64,000 bases of DNA from the NCBI RefSeq assembly GCF_017837635.1, contig NZ_JAGJRS010000009.1, positions 1-64,000 of the forward strand. Reading direction: 5' to 3'. A program made the translations under genes and the position numbers. This document shows positions 52,542-60,392 of the stretch, piece by piece. The notes beneath the pieces were generated by a model, which was not told the origin of the DNA, did not search any database, and saw only the letters and a program-made list of their open reading frames with translations. How positions within the stretch are numbered: the stretch's first letter is position 1; each line of letters starts with the position of its first letter. Source of the stretch: Frateuria flava (GTDB taxonomy: Bacteria > Pseudomonadota > Gammaproteobacteria > Xanthomonadales > Rhodanobacteraceae).

Positions 52542-53483
52542 ATGGGCAGCTGGATAATCGGCGTGGTGTTGGTGTTGCTGGTGGTCATCGTGATCGCCAA
52601 GCTGGTGCGGATCGTGCCGCAGGGGTACGAATGGACCGTGGAGACCTTCGGTCGCTACACGCGCACGCTCAGCCCGGGCCTGCATTTTCTGGTGCCGTTC
52701 TACCAGGCCGTCGGCGCCAGGATGAACATGATGGAGCAGGTGCTGGACGTACCCTCGCAGGACGTCATCACCAAGGACAACGCGGTGGTGCGCGTGGACG
52801 GCGTGGTGTTCTACCAGGTGCTGGACGCGGCCAAGGCGGCCTACGAGGTGGCCAACCTGGAGCAGGCGTCGTTGGCGCTGGTGATGACCAACATCCGCAC
52901 GGTGCTGGGCTCGATGGATCTGGACGAGTCCCTGAGCAAGCGCGACACCATCAACGCGCAGCTGCTGCGCGTGGTCGACGAGGCCACCCACCCGTGGGGC
53001 GTCAAAGTCAACCGCATCGAGATCAAGGACATCGCGCCGCCGCGCGACCTGGTCGATGCCATGGCCAAGCAGATGAAGGCCGAGCGCGAGAAACGCTCCA
53101 ACATCCTGGAAGCCGAGGGCTTCAAGCAGGCGGCGATCCTCAAGGCCGACGGCGAGAAGCAGAGCGCGATCCTGGCGGCCGAGGGCAAGAAGGAAGCGGC
53201 CTTCCGCGAGGCCGAGGCGCGCATTCGCCTGGCCGAGGCCGAAGCCGAGGCGACCCGGATGGTGTCCGAGGCGATCGCCAGCGGCAACATCAACGCGCTC
53301 AACTACTTCGTCGCCAACAAGTACGTCGAGGCGCTGAAGGAAATCGCGCATTCGCCCAACCAGAAGATGCTGCTGCTGCCGATGGAGGCCACCGGCATCA
53401 TCGGTTCGCTGGCGGGCATCGCCGAGCTGGCGAAGGAGTCGTTGTCGCAGCAGGGGGCGAAGGCGGTACCACCGCCGCGCTGA
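52542..53483 (+). CDS. Stomatin-like SPFH/band-7 protein
   Basis: 313 aa. One N-terminal membrane helix (about 3-22), then a band-7/SPFH domain (VRIVPQGYEWTVETFGRYTR; VITKDNAVVRVDGVVFYQVL) and a long Ala/Glu-rich coiled coil (AEREKRSNILEAEGFKQAAI) ending in a short tail. Slipin/QmcA type, forming membrane-associated oligomers. AGGAGGGGGCC precedes the ATG. Followed by nfeD, the usual partner in stomatin operons. Confidence 0.94.
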   Translation: MGSWIIGVVLVLLVVIVIAKLVRIVPQGYEWTVETFGRYTRTLSPGLHFLVPFYQAVGARMNMMEQVLDVPSQDVITKDNAVVRVDGVVFYQVLDAAKAAYEVANLEQASLALVMTNIRTVLGSMDLDESLSKRDTINAQLLRVVDEATHPWGVKVNRIEIKDIAPPRDLVDAMAKQMKAEREKRSNILEAEGFKQAAILKADGEKQSAILAAEGKKEAAFREAEARIRLAEAEAEATRMVSEAIASGNINALNYFVANKYVEALKEIAHSPNQKMLLLPMEATGIIGSLAGIAELAKESLSQQGAKAVPPPR

Positions 53484-53490
53484 GGCGGAG

Positions 53491-53636
53491 CTTCCCCCAT
53501 CCGCCTGTCGGCACCTTCCCTAGTGAACCGGGGGAAGGACCCGGATGCGGGGTCGGAGGTGTGCTCCTCCCTTGCGCAACATGACCGATCCTTCCCCCAT
53601 TTCACGGGGGAAGGTACCCAAAGGGCGGATGGGGCA
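53491..53636. repeat. Composite inverted repeat (CTTCCCCCATCCGCC family)
   Basis: CTTCCCCCATCCGCCTGTCG at the start and AAGGGCGGATGGGG at the end, with two internal CTTCCCCCA/CGGGGGAAGG hairpins. Third copy of the element at 3540. It fills the stomatin-nfeD gap. Confidence 0.75.
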
Positions 53637-53710
53637 ACCTTGCCGCACGCCACGCGCTTGCCGCCGCTTGTGGCAAGCGACACCATCGCCATACGCAACC
53701 CGGAGTCCGC

Positions 53711-54160
53711 ATGTTCTCCACCCTCGCGATTCATCACCTCTGGTGGCTGCTGGCCCTGCTGCTGATTGCGCTGGAGGTCGGCCTGCCGGGCTACTTCCTG
53801 CTGTGGATCGGCATCGGCGCGGGTGCCACCGGTGTGCTGGCCTGGCTGTTCCCGGGGATGTCGCTGCTGGGGCAGGCGATCGCCTTCGCCGTGCTCGCCT
53901 TCCTCGCCTGCGCGGTCTACGCGCGTGCGATCAAGCCCAGGCTCCGGCGTGGCGACGCCGCCAGCGAGCGGCTCAACCGCCGTGGCGCGCAGATGGTCGG
54001 CCAGCGCTACGTGCTGATCGAGCCGATCGTCAACGGCCGCGGCAAGGCCCGCGTGGGTGATGGCGAATGGCTGGTCAACGGGCCGGACCTGCCGCTCGGT
54101 GCCACCGTCGAGGTGCTCAGCGTCGACGGCAACACCCTGCAGGTACGACCGGCCGCATGA
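53711..54160 (+). CDS. NfeD family membrane protein
   Basis: 149 aa. Two to three hydrophobic helices (about 8-30, 32-50, 52-72) and a C-terminal OB-fold (QMVGQRYVLIEPIVNGRGKA, then RVGDGEWLVNGPDLPLGATV). Short NfeD1b form without the protease half. Works with the stomatin-like protein encoded just upstream in membrane-domain organisation; in homologues the pair is always adjacent. Overlaps the ThrE-like gene by 4 nt (ATGA). Confidence 0.92.
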   Translation: MFSTLAIHHLWWLLALLLIALEVGLPGYFLLWIGIGAGATGVLAWLFPGMSLLGQAIAFAVLAFLACAVYARAIKPRLRRGDAASERLNRRGAQMVGQRYVLIEPIVNGRGKARVGDGEWLVNGPDLPLGATVEVLSVDGNTLQVRPAA

Positions 54161-55422
54161 GCGGGCTGATCCCCGGTGCGGCGCAGGCACCGCTGGAAAC
54201 CCGTATCGCCTTTCTGGTGGAGCTGGCACGCCGGCTCCACCAATACGGCACGTCGGCACCGCGCCTGGAGATGGCCATTTCCGCGTCGGCGCAGCGGCTG
54301 GCGCTCATCGCCGATGTCTGGTCCAGCCCCACCGCGATCATCATCTCCTTCGCCGATGCCGGCGCCGAGGAAGGGTTGGCGCAGGTCACGCAGGTGATGC
54401 GGTTGCCTCCCGGCGACATGCACCTGGCGCGCCTGTGCGAGGCCGATGCGATCGCCGACCGTGCCATCGCGGGGGAGCTGGGTCTGCGCGAGGGTTTTCG
54501 CCTGCTGCGCGAACTGGGCCGGCCGGAAACGCGGCGGGCGCAGGCCGGTGTGATCGGCAGCTACGGCCTGTCGGCGGCGAGCGTGGCGGCGCTGTTCCTG
54601 CACAGCTCCTGGGCTGACCTGGTGGTAGCCGGTGCGATCGGTCTGCTGATCGGCCTGATCACCGTGCTTTCGGCCACGCGACCGCGGCTGGCGGCCGCCA
54701 GCGATGCGATCTGCGCGCTGGTGGCCACCGCCGGCGCGATCCTGGTCAGCGCGTTCGTGGTGCCGCTGGCGATCAAGTCGGTGGTGCTGGCTGCGCTGAT
54801 CGTGCTGGTGCCGGGCATGTCGCTGACTACGGCGGTGCGCGAGATCTCCAGCCAGCATCTGACCTCAGGCATGGCGCGCATGGGCGGTTCGATCGCGACC
54901 CTGCTCAAGCTGACCTTCGGTACCGTGGCGGCCAGCCAGTTGTGCGCGGCCTTCGGCGTCACCGCGGGCACGTTCGTGTTGCAACCGTTGCCGCGCTGGA
55001 TGGACTGGCCGTCGCTTTTGGTCGGCGCGTTGGGGTTCGCGATCCTGTTTCGGGCGGCCCGGCGCGACTGGATCGTGGTGATGGTTGCGGTGGCGGTCGG
55101 TTACCTGGCCACGCGCTGGGGCGGCATGTTGTCCCAGGCCGTGCCTGGAGCGCCGTTTGGTGTCTTTCTCGGCGGCTTGTTGCTGGGGGCGATGGCGAAT
55201 TTGTATGCGCGCTATTTGCATCGGCCGGGGGCGGTGGTGCGCGAGCCGGGGATCATTCTGCTGGTGCCGGGCAGCGTGGGGTTCCAGAGCGTGTCCTATC
55301 TGTTCGAGCGCGACACGACGCTGGGGATGGACAGCTTCATCCTGTTGATCACGCTGTTGATTTCGCTGGTGGCGGGGTTGTTGTTCGGGGACCTGCTGGT
55401 TTCGCCGCGGCGGTCGCTCTAG
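54157..55422 (+). CDS. ThrE-type threonine/serine exporter family protein
   Basis: 421 aa. A cytosolic N-terminal region (to about residue 130: AQAPLETRIAFLVELARRLH; REGFRLLRELG) is followed by about ten membrane helices in two blocks, matching the fused ThrE/ThrE_2 (YjjP-YjjB-like) architecture. Members export threonine, serine or organic acids; substrate here is unknown. The ATGA overlap with nfeD makes it part of the stomatin-nfeD transcription unit, so coupled translation is likely. Confidence 0.88.
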   Translation: MSGLIPGAAQAPLETRIAFLVELARRLHQYGTSAPRLEMAISASAQRLALIADVWSSPTAIIISFADAGAEEGLAQVTQVMRLPPGDMHLARLCEADAIADRAIAGELGLREGFRLLRELGRPETRRAQAGVIGSYGLSAASVAALFLHSSWADLVVAGAIGLLIGLITVLSATRPRLAAASDAICALVATAGAILVSAFVVPLAIKSVVLAALIVLVPGMSLTTAVREISSQHLTSGMARMGGSIATLLKLTFGTVAASQLCAAFGVTAGTFVLQPLPRWMDWPSLLVGALGFAILFRAARRDWIVVMVAVAVGYLATRWGGMLSQAVPGAPFGVFLGGLLLGAMANLYARYLHRPGAVVREPGIILLVPGSVGFQSVSYLFERDTTLGMDSFILLITLLISLVAGLLFGDLLVSPRRSL

Positions 55423-55532
55423 CGGTCTTTGGCATGGCGCTTCGGAGGTGGGGGCCTTCGGAGCGAAGCGCTTTGGGGCGCAGAGCTTTAGAGCGCAGAG
55501 CTTTGGAGCTTTCGGACGCCTTTGGCGCCCGA

Positions 55533-55676
55533 GTCACTTTCTCTTGCTTGCCCAAGAGAAAGTAACCAAAGAGAAGGGCACCCCGATGGCGCGCCCTTCG
55601 GGTGCGCGTGCGGGCGGCGGGGTTTTTCGACGGGGCTTCCTGCCCCGACGAAAAACTGGCCGGCGTCCTGCCGGCC
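55533..55676. repeat. Multi-hairpin intergenic element
   Basis: Four successive inverted repeats: GTCACTTTCTCTTG/CAAGAGAAAGTAAC (55533-55566, one mismatch), GCGC...CCCTTCGGG...GCGC (about 55590-55608), GTTTTTCGACGGGGC/GCCCCGACGAAAAAC (55622-55656, one mismatch) and GGCCGGC/GCCGGCC (55658-55676). The flanks GGGCGGCGGG and CCCGCCCGCC (about 55611 and 55697) also pair. This is too regular to be chance and looks like a dispersed structured element; no promoter or ORF supports a coding role. Confidence 0.75.
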
Positions 55677-55763
55677 ACCCTTCGGGCTGATCCGCCACCC
55701 GCCCGCCGCGCCATAGGGGACTTGGGAAGAGCAGCGCGCTTCCTGCGCGCACCTTTCAATGGA

Positions 55764-55931
55764 GCCAGAGCGCAGAGCAGAGCCAGAGCGCAGAGCAGGA
55801 GCCAGAGCGCAGAGCAGGAGCCAGAGCGCAGAGCAGGAGCCAAAGCGCAGAGCAGGAGCCAAAGCGCAGAGCAGGAGCCAAAGCGCAGAGCACGGAGCAG
55901 AGCCAGAGCGCAGAGCAGCCAGAGCGCAGAC
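55764..55931. repeat. 19-bp tandem repeat array
   Basis: About nine copies of GCCAGAGCGCAGAGCAGGA or a GCCAAAG variant, spaced 19 nt in the core (55782, 55801, 55820, 55839, 55858, 55877), 18 at the left end, decaying at the right. A minisatellite-like array with no spacers. Together with the element at 55533 it fills the 718 nt between the ThrE-like gene and yjgA, where no gene is seen. Confidence 0.9.
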
Positions 55932-56065
55932 CCAGAGCCTGAGCCAGAGCGCGGAGTGAGGCGAGCTCGAGTTCGGGGCTGGATTCTGGGCGAAAGCTTC
56001 CGGCGTGAGGCAGGACTGCTTTCGACGCGAAGGGCTTGGAGGAAAGGGCTTGCGGAGAACGGGCT

Positions 56066-56105
56066 CCCTCTCCCCTCCAGGGAGAGGGTTGGGGTGAGGG
56101 GCGGG
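56066..56105. repeat. CTCTCCCC-GGGAGAGG palindrome
   Basis: CCCTCTCCCCTCCAGGGAGAGGGTTGGGGTGAGGG-type hairpin, another copy of the family at 11832. Confidence 0.7.
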
Positions 56106-56140
56106 GCTCGCCTCGGCGTATCAGCCAGGGGGCGGGTGTT

Positions 56141-56704
56141 TCAGTCTTCGACGTCCTCGCCCTCGTCGCCCGCTGCTTCCTGCTGCAGTTCCTTGAGCAA
56201 CTGGAAGATCTCCCGGTAGGCACGCGGCGGCTTGTTCGCCGCGCGTTCGCTGCGCGCCTGGCGAATGAGCGAGCGCAGGTGCTGGCGGTCGACCGAGGGG
56301 TGTTCGGCGATCAGTGGGGCGGCAGCCTCGTCGTCGTCGACCAGGCGATCGCGCAGCGCCTCCAGGCGATGCATGGCCGCGGTTTCCTGGCGCTGGCGTT
56401 CGCGGTTCTCGCCCAGTTCCGCGCGCACGCTGTCGAACACCGCGTCTTCATGGCGGCGCATCTTCTTGGCCAGGAACGCGAGCTGCCGCTTGCGCGCGAT
56501 GTGCGAACTGATCCGGCGCACGTTGGCGATTTCGTCGCGCACGTCCTCGGGCAGGTCGAGCTTGGCCAGGCGGCTGGGCGGAAGCTCGACGAGCTGGTTG
56601 GCGAGCGCCAGCACGGCGAGCGCCTCGCGACGCTGCTGGGTACGGCTGGGACCGTAGTCCTGCTCGTCGAGTTCGGTCTGGTTGCGGCTGCGGCTGGGAC
56701 TCAC
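56141..56704 (-). CDS. yjgA: Ribosome-associated protein YjgA (DarP, DUF615)
   Basis: 187 aa, helical, highly charged. DUF615 core: SRTQQRREALAVLALANQLV, LPEDVRDEIANVRRISSHIA and RQLAFLAKKMRR. Binds the maturing large ribosomal subunit in E. coli. GTG start at 56704 overlaps the stop of the DUF1653 gene (GTGA). Divergent from pmbA, the usual neighbour in gammaproteobacteria. Confidence 0.93.
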   Translation of the reverse strand: MSPSRSRNQTELDEQDYGPSRTQQRREALAVLALANQLVELPPSRLAKLDLPEDVRDEIANVRRISSHIARKRQLAFLAKKMRRHEDAVFDSVRAELGENRERQRQETAAMHRLEALRDRLVDDDEAAAPLIAEHPSVDRQHLRSLIRQARSERAANKPPRAYREIFQLLKELQQEAAGDEGEDVED

Positions 56705-56940
56705 GGGCTTTCCATCGGATCGGGTGGGCTGGGCGTTTCCAGCGCGAAGCGGGGCACGGGCTCGCCGTCGACCGTGACGGTTTCGACGAACATCGCCATC
56801 GGGCGTACCCAGAGGCCGTGTTCGCCGTACAGCGCGCGGTACACGACCAGTTCCTCCAGCGTTTCGCTGTGGCGGGCGATGCCGAGCACCCGGTAGCGCT
56901 GGCCCTTGTAGTGTCGGTAGATGCCGGCGACCGGTGGCAT
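56701..56940 (-). CDS. DUF1653 protein
   Basis: 79 aa. Consists of a single DUF1653 domain (GIYRHYKGQRYRVLGIARHS, then VVYRALYGEHGLWVRPMAMF), a small beta-barrel of unknown function. The frame is open to 57060 across the pmbA start, but MPPVAGIYRHYKG at 56940 is the family start. Its stop is coupled to yjgA by a 4-nt overlap. Confidence 0.87.
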   Translation of the reverse strand: MPPVAGIYRHYKGQRYRVLGIARHSETLEELVVYRALYGEHGLWVRPMAMFVETVTVDGEPVPRFALETPSPPDPMESP

Positions 56941-57031
56941 GCGCGCTCCTTTTGATCGGTCAGGGGCGACCCCATGTCCGGAAGTCGTGCGGTGATTCGC
57001 CGCCCATTCTACCTGCCTGAAGGAACGCCCC

Positions 57032-58384
57032 GTGAGTGCAGCCGTCCTGTCCGCCGACACCAGCCATCAGGAACTCGACCGCCTGGCCGAGCTCGCCGAG
57101 GATGTCATCCGCCGCGCACGCACCGCCGGCGCCAGCGCGGCCGAAGTGGCGGCAAGCATCGACAGCGGCCTGAACGTGAACGTGCGCCTGGGCGAGGTGG
57201 AGACGGTCGAGCATACGCGCGACCGCGGCTTCGGGCTGACCGTGTACTTCGGCCAGCGCAAGGGCACCGCCAGCACCGCCGACCTCCATCCCGCCTCGAT
57301 CCAGGCCACCATCGACCAGGCCTGCGCGATCGCGCGCTTCACCGAGGCCGACCCCGCCGCGGGGCTGGCCGACCCGGCGCGCATGGCGACCCGCTTTCCC
57401 GATCTCGATCTTTGGCACCCGTGGCAGGTCGATACGGCCGAGGCGATCGCGCTGGGCCAGCAGATCGAGGCGGCCGGGCGCGCGCACGCGGGCATCACCA
57501 ATTCCGACGGCGCCGCCGTGCAGGCGGGCCAGACCCTTTCGGTGTATGCCAACTCGCACGGCTTCGTCGGGCGCGAGCGCGCCACGCGCCATGCGCTTTC
57601 GCTGTCGCTGATCGCCGGCGAGGGCGACGGCATGCAGCGCGATTACTGGTACGACTCGGTGCGCGACGCCGACGACTTCATGAGCGCGCAGGCGCTCGGC
57701 GACAAGGCGGCGCAGCGCACGCTGGCGCGGCTGAACTCGCGCAGCCTGGGCACGCGCCAGTGCCCGGTGCTGTTCGTGCCCGAGCTCGCGCGCGGGCTGA
57801 TCGGGCACCTGGTCAGCGCGGTGAGCGGCGGTGCGCTCTACCGGCGTGCCAGCTTCCTGCTCGACCACGCTGGCAAGCGCGTGATGCCCGAGTGGATGAA
57901 CATCGTCGAGCGCCCGTTCCTGCCGCGCGGCATGGGCTCGGGTGCATTCGACGCCGAGGGCGTGGCCACCACCGACAGCGCGCTGGTGGAGAACGGCGTG
58001 CTGGCGCGCTACATCCTGGGCAGCTATTCGGCGCGCAAGCTCGGGCTTGAATCGACCGGCAACGCGGGCGGCATCCACAATCTGCTGGTCGAGCCCGGCC
58101 AGGACGACTTCGACGCGCTGCTCGATCGCATGGGTACCGGGCTGGTGGTGACCGAGGTGATGGGGCAAGGCGTGAGTACGCTCACCGGCGACTATTCCCG
58201 TGGCGCCGCCGGCTTCTGGGTCGAGAACGGGCAGATCGCCTTCCCGGTCGAAGAGATCACCATCGCCGCCAACCTGCGCGACATGTTCGCCGGCATCGTG
58301 GCGATAGGTAACGACGTGGACCGCCGGGCGCAGATCCTGACCGGCTCGATCCTGCTCGACCGGATGACCGTCGGCGGCCAGTAG
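57032..58384 (+). CDS. pmbA: Metalloprotease PmbA (TldE)
   Basis: 450 aa. Non-zinc-bearing TldE subunit that with TldD forms the protease for microcin/leader peptides and CcdA. AEDVIRRARTAGASAAEVAA at the start, RDRGFGLTVYFGQRKGTAST and VYANSHGFVGRERATRH in the middle, IAANLRDMFAGIVAIGNDV at the end are characteristic. GTG start (AAGGAACGCCCC upstream). No tldD in the window. Confidence 0.94.
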   Translation: MSAAVLSADTSHQELDRLAELAEDVIRRARTAGASAAEVAASIDSGLNVNVRLGEVETVEHTRDRGFGLTVYFGQRKGTASTADLHPASIQATIDQACAIARFTEADPAAGLADPARMATRFPDLDLWHPWQVDTAEAIALGQQIEAAGRAHAGITNSDGAAVQAGQTLSVYANSHGFVGRERATRHALSLSLIAGEGDGMQRDYWYDSVRDADDFMSAQALGDKAAQRTLARLNSRSLGTRQCPVLFVPELARGLIGHLVSAVSGGALYRRASFLLDHAGKRVMPEWMNIVERPFLPRGMGSGAFDAEGVATTDSALVENGVLARYILGSYSARKLGLESTGNAGGIHNLLVEPGQDDFDALLDRMGTGLVVTEVMGQGVSTLTGDYSRGAAGFWVENGQIAFPVEEITIAANLRDMFAGIVAIGNDVDRRAQILTGSILLDRMTVGGQ

Positions 58385-58472
58385 CCTTTGGCCTATGGCT
58401 TCGCCGCGCGGCTTTGCTAGCATCGCGGCACCGGCGACAGGCCGGCGTCATCGAAGGAAAGAGGAGCCTGGC

Positions 58473-58934
58473 ATGAGCGTTCCACCCGATTCCGTCGTCC
58501 CGCCCCCGCCGCCTCCGGGCGAGCCGGTCCCGCCGCCGGAGCCGTTCGATTCGGCCGGCATGCCAAGTCACGAAGAGCGCCAGTGGGCGCTGTTCGCGCA
58601 CCTTTCCGCGTTGGTCGGCGGATTGCTCACCGGCGCGTTTGCCGGCCTCGGCTGCTTTATCGGGCCGCTGGTCATCTGGCTGATCAAGAAGGACACGATG
58701 CCCTTTGTCGACGATCAGGCCAAGGAGGCGTTGAACTTCAACATCACGCTGGCCATCGTCGGCGTGGCGCTGTTGCTGCTGACCTTGATCACTTTCGGCT
58801 TCGGCGCCTTGCTGACGGTGCCGATCGGCATCCTGATCGGTATCGCGTGGCTGGTGTTCACGATCATTGCCGCGATCAAGGCGAACGAGGGCGAGCGGTA
58901 CCGTTACCCGTTCACGCTGCGGTTGATTAAGTAA
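58473..58934 (+). CDS. DUF4870 membrane protein
   Basis: 153 aa. A proline-rich N-terminus (PPPPPPGEPVPPPEPFD) precedes three to four membrane helices (about 45-70, 92-118, 118-140) with the DUF4870 pattern HLSALVGGLLTGAFAGLGCF and FVDDQAKEALNFNITLAIVG. Function unknown. GAGGAGCCTGGC precedes ATG 58473. Followed by an intrinsic terminator at 58956, so monocistronic. Confidence 0.9.
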   Translation: MSVPPDSVVPPPPPPGEPVPPPEPFDSAGMPSHEERQWALFAHLSALVGGLLTGAFAGLGCFIGPLVIWLIKKDTMPFVDDQAKEALNFNITLAIVGVALLLLTLITFGFGALLTVPIGILIGIAWLVFTIIAAIKANEGERYRYPFTLRLIK

Positions 58935-58955
58935 GGACGCGGTCGAAGCATGACG

Positions 58956-58984
58956 AAGGCGGGCTCGGTCCCGCCTTTGTTTTT
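58956..58984 (+). terminator. Intrinsic terminator after DUF4870 gene
   Basis: Stem AAGGCGGG (58956-58963) and CCCGCCTT (58970-58977) around a CTCGGT loop, followed by TGTTTTTG. The clearest rho-independent terminator of the window. Confidence 0.85.
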
Positions 58985-58987
58985 GTC

Positions 58988-59050
58988 GAGTGAGTGATGG
59001 GCTGAAGCCCATCCACGGAAGCCCCGCGTAAGGTGGGCTTGAGCCCACCA
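58988..59050. repeat. GATGGGCTGAAGCCCATC / GGTGGGCTTGAGCCCACC palindromes
   Basis: Two adjacent small hairpins of the GTAGGGTGGGC family between convergent genes. Confidence 0.7.
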
Positions 59051-59058
59051 TGTGCCGT

Positions 59059-59994
59059 TCAGTGGGCGCGATGGGCGGCGTAGTGCGCCAGCTCTTCGAG
59101 CAGCACGCCGCGCTCGCCGAACGGCGCGATCGCCTGCAACGCGGTGGCGGTCAATTCCGCAAGCCGCGCACGCGAGGCCGCCAGGCCGATGATCGAGGGG
59201 AAGGTCGGTTTGTCGGCGGCGGCATCCTTGCCGGCAGTCTTGCCGATCACGGCCGATTCGCCCTCCACGTCGAGGATGTCGTCGCGCACCTGGAAGGCCA
59301 GTCCCACCGCGGCGGCGTAACGGTCCAGCGTATCGAGCGCTGCGAGGTCTGCACCGGCGCTGAGTGCGCCCAAGCGCACGGCAGTGCGGATCAGCGCGCC
59401 CGTCTTGCAGGCGTGCATGTGTTCGAGCTCCGCCAGGGTGAGCTTGCGGCCCACGGCCGTCAGGTCCAGCGCCTGGCCGCCGGCCATGCCTTCGGCGCCG
59501 CAGGCGCGACCGAGCACGCGCAGCATCTGAAGTGTGCGAGAGGCATCGGTGCCGGTGTGCGGATCGTGGGCGAGAATCTCGAACGCGAGCGCCTGCAGAG
59601 CGTCGCCGGCGAGGATCGCCATCGCTTCGCCGTAGACGATGTGGCAGGTCGGCCGCCCCCGGCGCAATGCGTCGTCGTCCATGGCCGGCAGGTCGTCGTG
59701 CACCAGCGAGTAGGCGTGGATCAGTTCGACCGCGCAGGCGGGCGCGTCCAGTTCACTGCCGTCCATCCCCAACGCATGGCCGGCGGCGTAGACCAGCAGA
59801 GGCCGCAGCCGCTTGCCGCCGCCCAGCACGGCGTAGCGCATGGCACGGTGCAGCTCCAGCGGCGGCTGCTGTTCGGACGGCAGCACGCGCGCCAATGCGG
59901 CGTCGGCGCGCGCGGTCAGCGCGAGCAGCCGGGGGCCGAGTTGGGGCGGCGCGTCAGGATTCGGATTCGAAGGGTTCGGCGTCGTCGGGCGCAT
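59059..59994 (-). CDS. ispA: Polyprenyl synthetase, probably farnesyl diphosphate synthase
   Basis: 311 aa. trans-Prenyltransferase elongating IPP/DMAPP. First Asp-rich motif [12 protein letters not shown] and second FQVRDDILD are intact; [12 protein letters not shown] and MAGGQALDL are typical of the IspA group. Positions before the first motif fit C15 product length, though this cannot be certain. The start MRPTTPNP overlaps the upstream xseB gene by 41 nt; a later start is possible. xseB-ispA is the classical gammaproteobacterial order; dxs does not follow here. Confidence 0.93.
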   Translation of the reverse strand: MRPTTPNPSNPNPDAPPQLGPRLLALTARADAALARVLPSEQQPPLELHRAMRYAVLGGGKRLRPLLVYAAGHALGMDGSELDAPACAVELIHAYSLVHDDLPAMDDDALRRGRPTCHIVYGEAMAILAGDALQALAFEILAHDPHTGTDASRTLQMLRVLGRACGAEGMAGGQALDLTAVGRKLTLAELEHMHACKTGALIRTAVRLGALSAGADLAALDTLDRYAAAVGLAFQVRDDILDVEGESAVIGKTAGKDAAADKPTFPSIIGLAASRARLAELTATALQAIAPFGERGVLLEELAHYAAHRAH

Positions 59995-60211
59995 CGGGAT
60001 CGAGCAGCAGGCGCACGCGCAGCTCGGCCTTGTCCAGGGCCTGCTGGCAGTGACGGTAGAGGCCGATGCCGCGCTCGAAGGAGGCCAGCGATTCGTCCAG
60101 GCTCAGCTCGCCGCCCTCCATGCGCGCCACCAGTTGTTCGAGCTCGTCCAGCGAGTGCTCGAAGTCGGCGACGGACGGGGTTTCCGCGGGGGCGGGGGCG
60201 GGTTTGGCCAT
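59954..60211 (-). CDS. xseB: Exodeoxyribonuclease VII small subunit
   Basis: 85 aa. Coiled-coil small subunit of the single-strand exonuclease. [20 protein letters not shown] and [20 protein letters not shown] are diagnostic. Start at MAKP (60211); an in-frame ATG at 60220 adds only MPP. The C-terminus runs 41 nt into ispA. Confidence 0.95.
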   Translation of the reverse strand: MAKPAPAPAETPSVADFEHSLDELEQLVARMEGGELSLDESLASFERGIGLYRHCQQALDKAELRVRLLLDPDAPDDAEPFESES

Positions 60212-60392
60212 GGGCGGCAACGCTAGCGCAGCAGGGGGTTGGAATCAATGTTTTCGCGGCCTGGCGAGGCCGTTCGACGTCGGCGCTTTGCGCCTGCATG
60301 CGGGGAAGGGCTGGCCGGTGAGGGTTCGGGCGGAGCGAAGTGTGGGCGCTCGCGGCTCGCCCTTTCCGGGAAGGAAGGGGGCAGGTTCTGGC

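Noticed and set aside
55764-55931. 19-bp direct repeats resembling CRISPR or iterons
   Set aside because: No spacers, units contiguous, no replication gene nearby; minisatellite is the simpler reading.
55602-56219. 205-codon open frame running through the repeat region
   Set aside because: Made of tandem-repeat peptide (AQSRSQSAEQEP) and palindromes; not credible as a gene.
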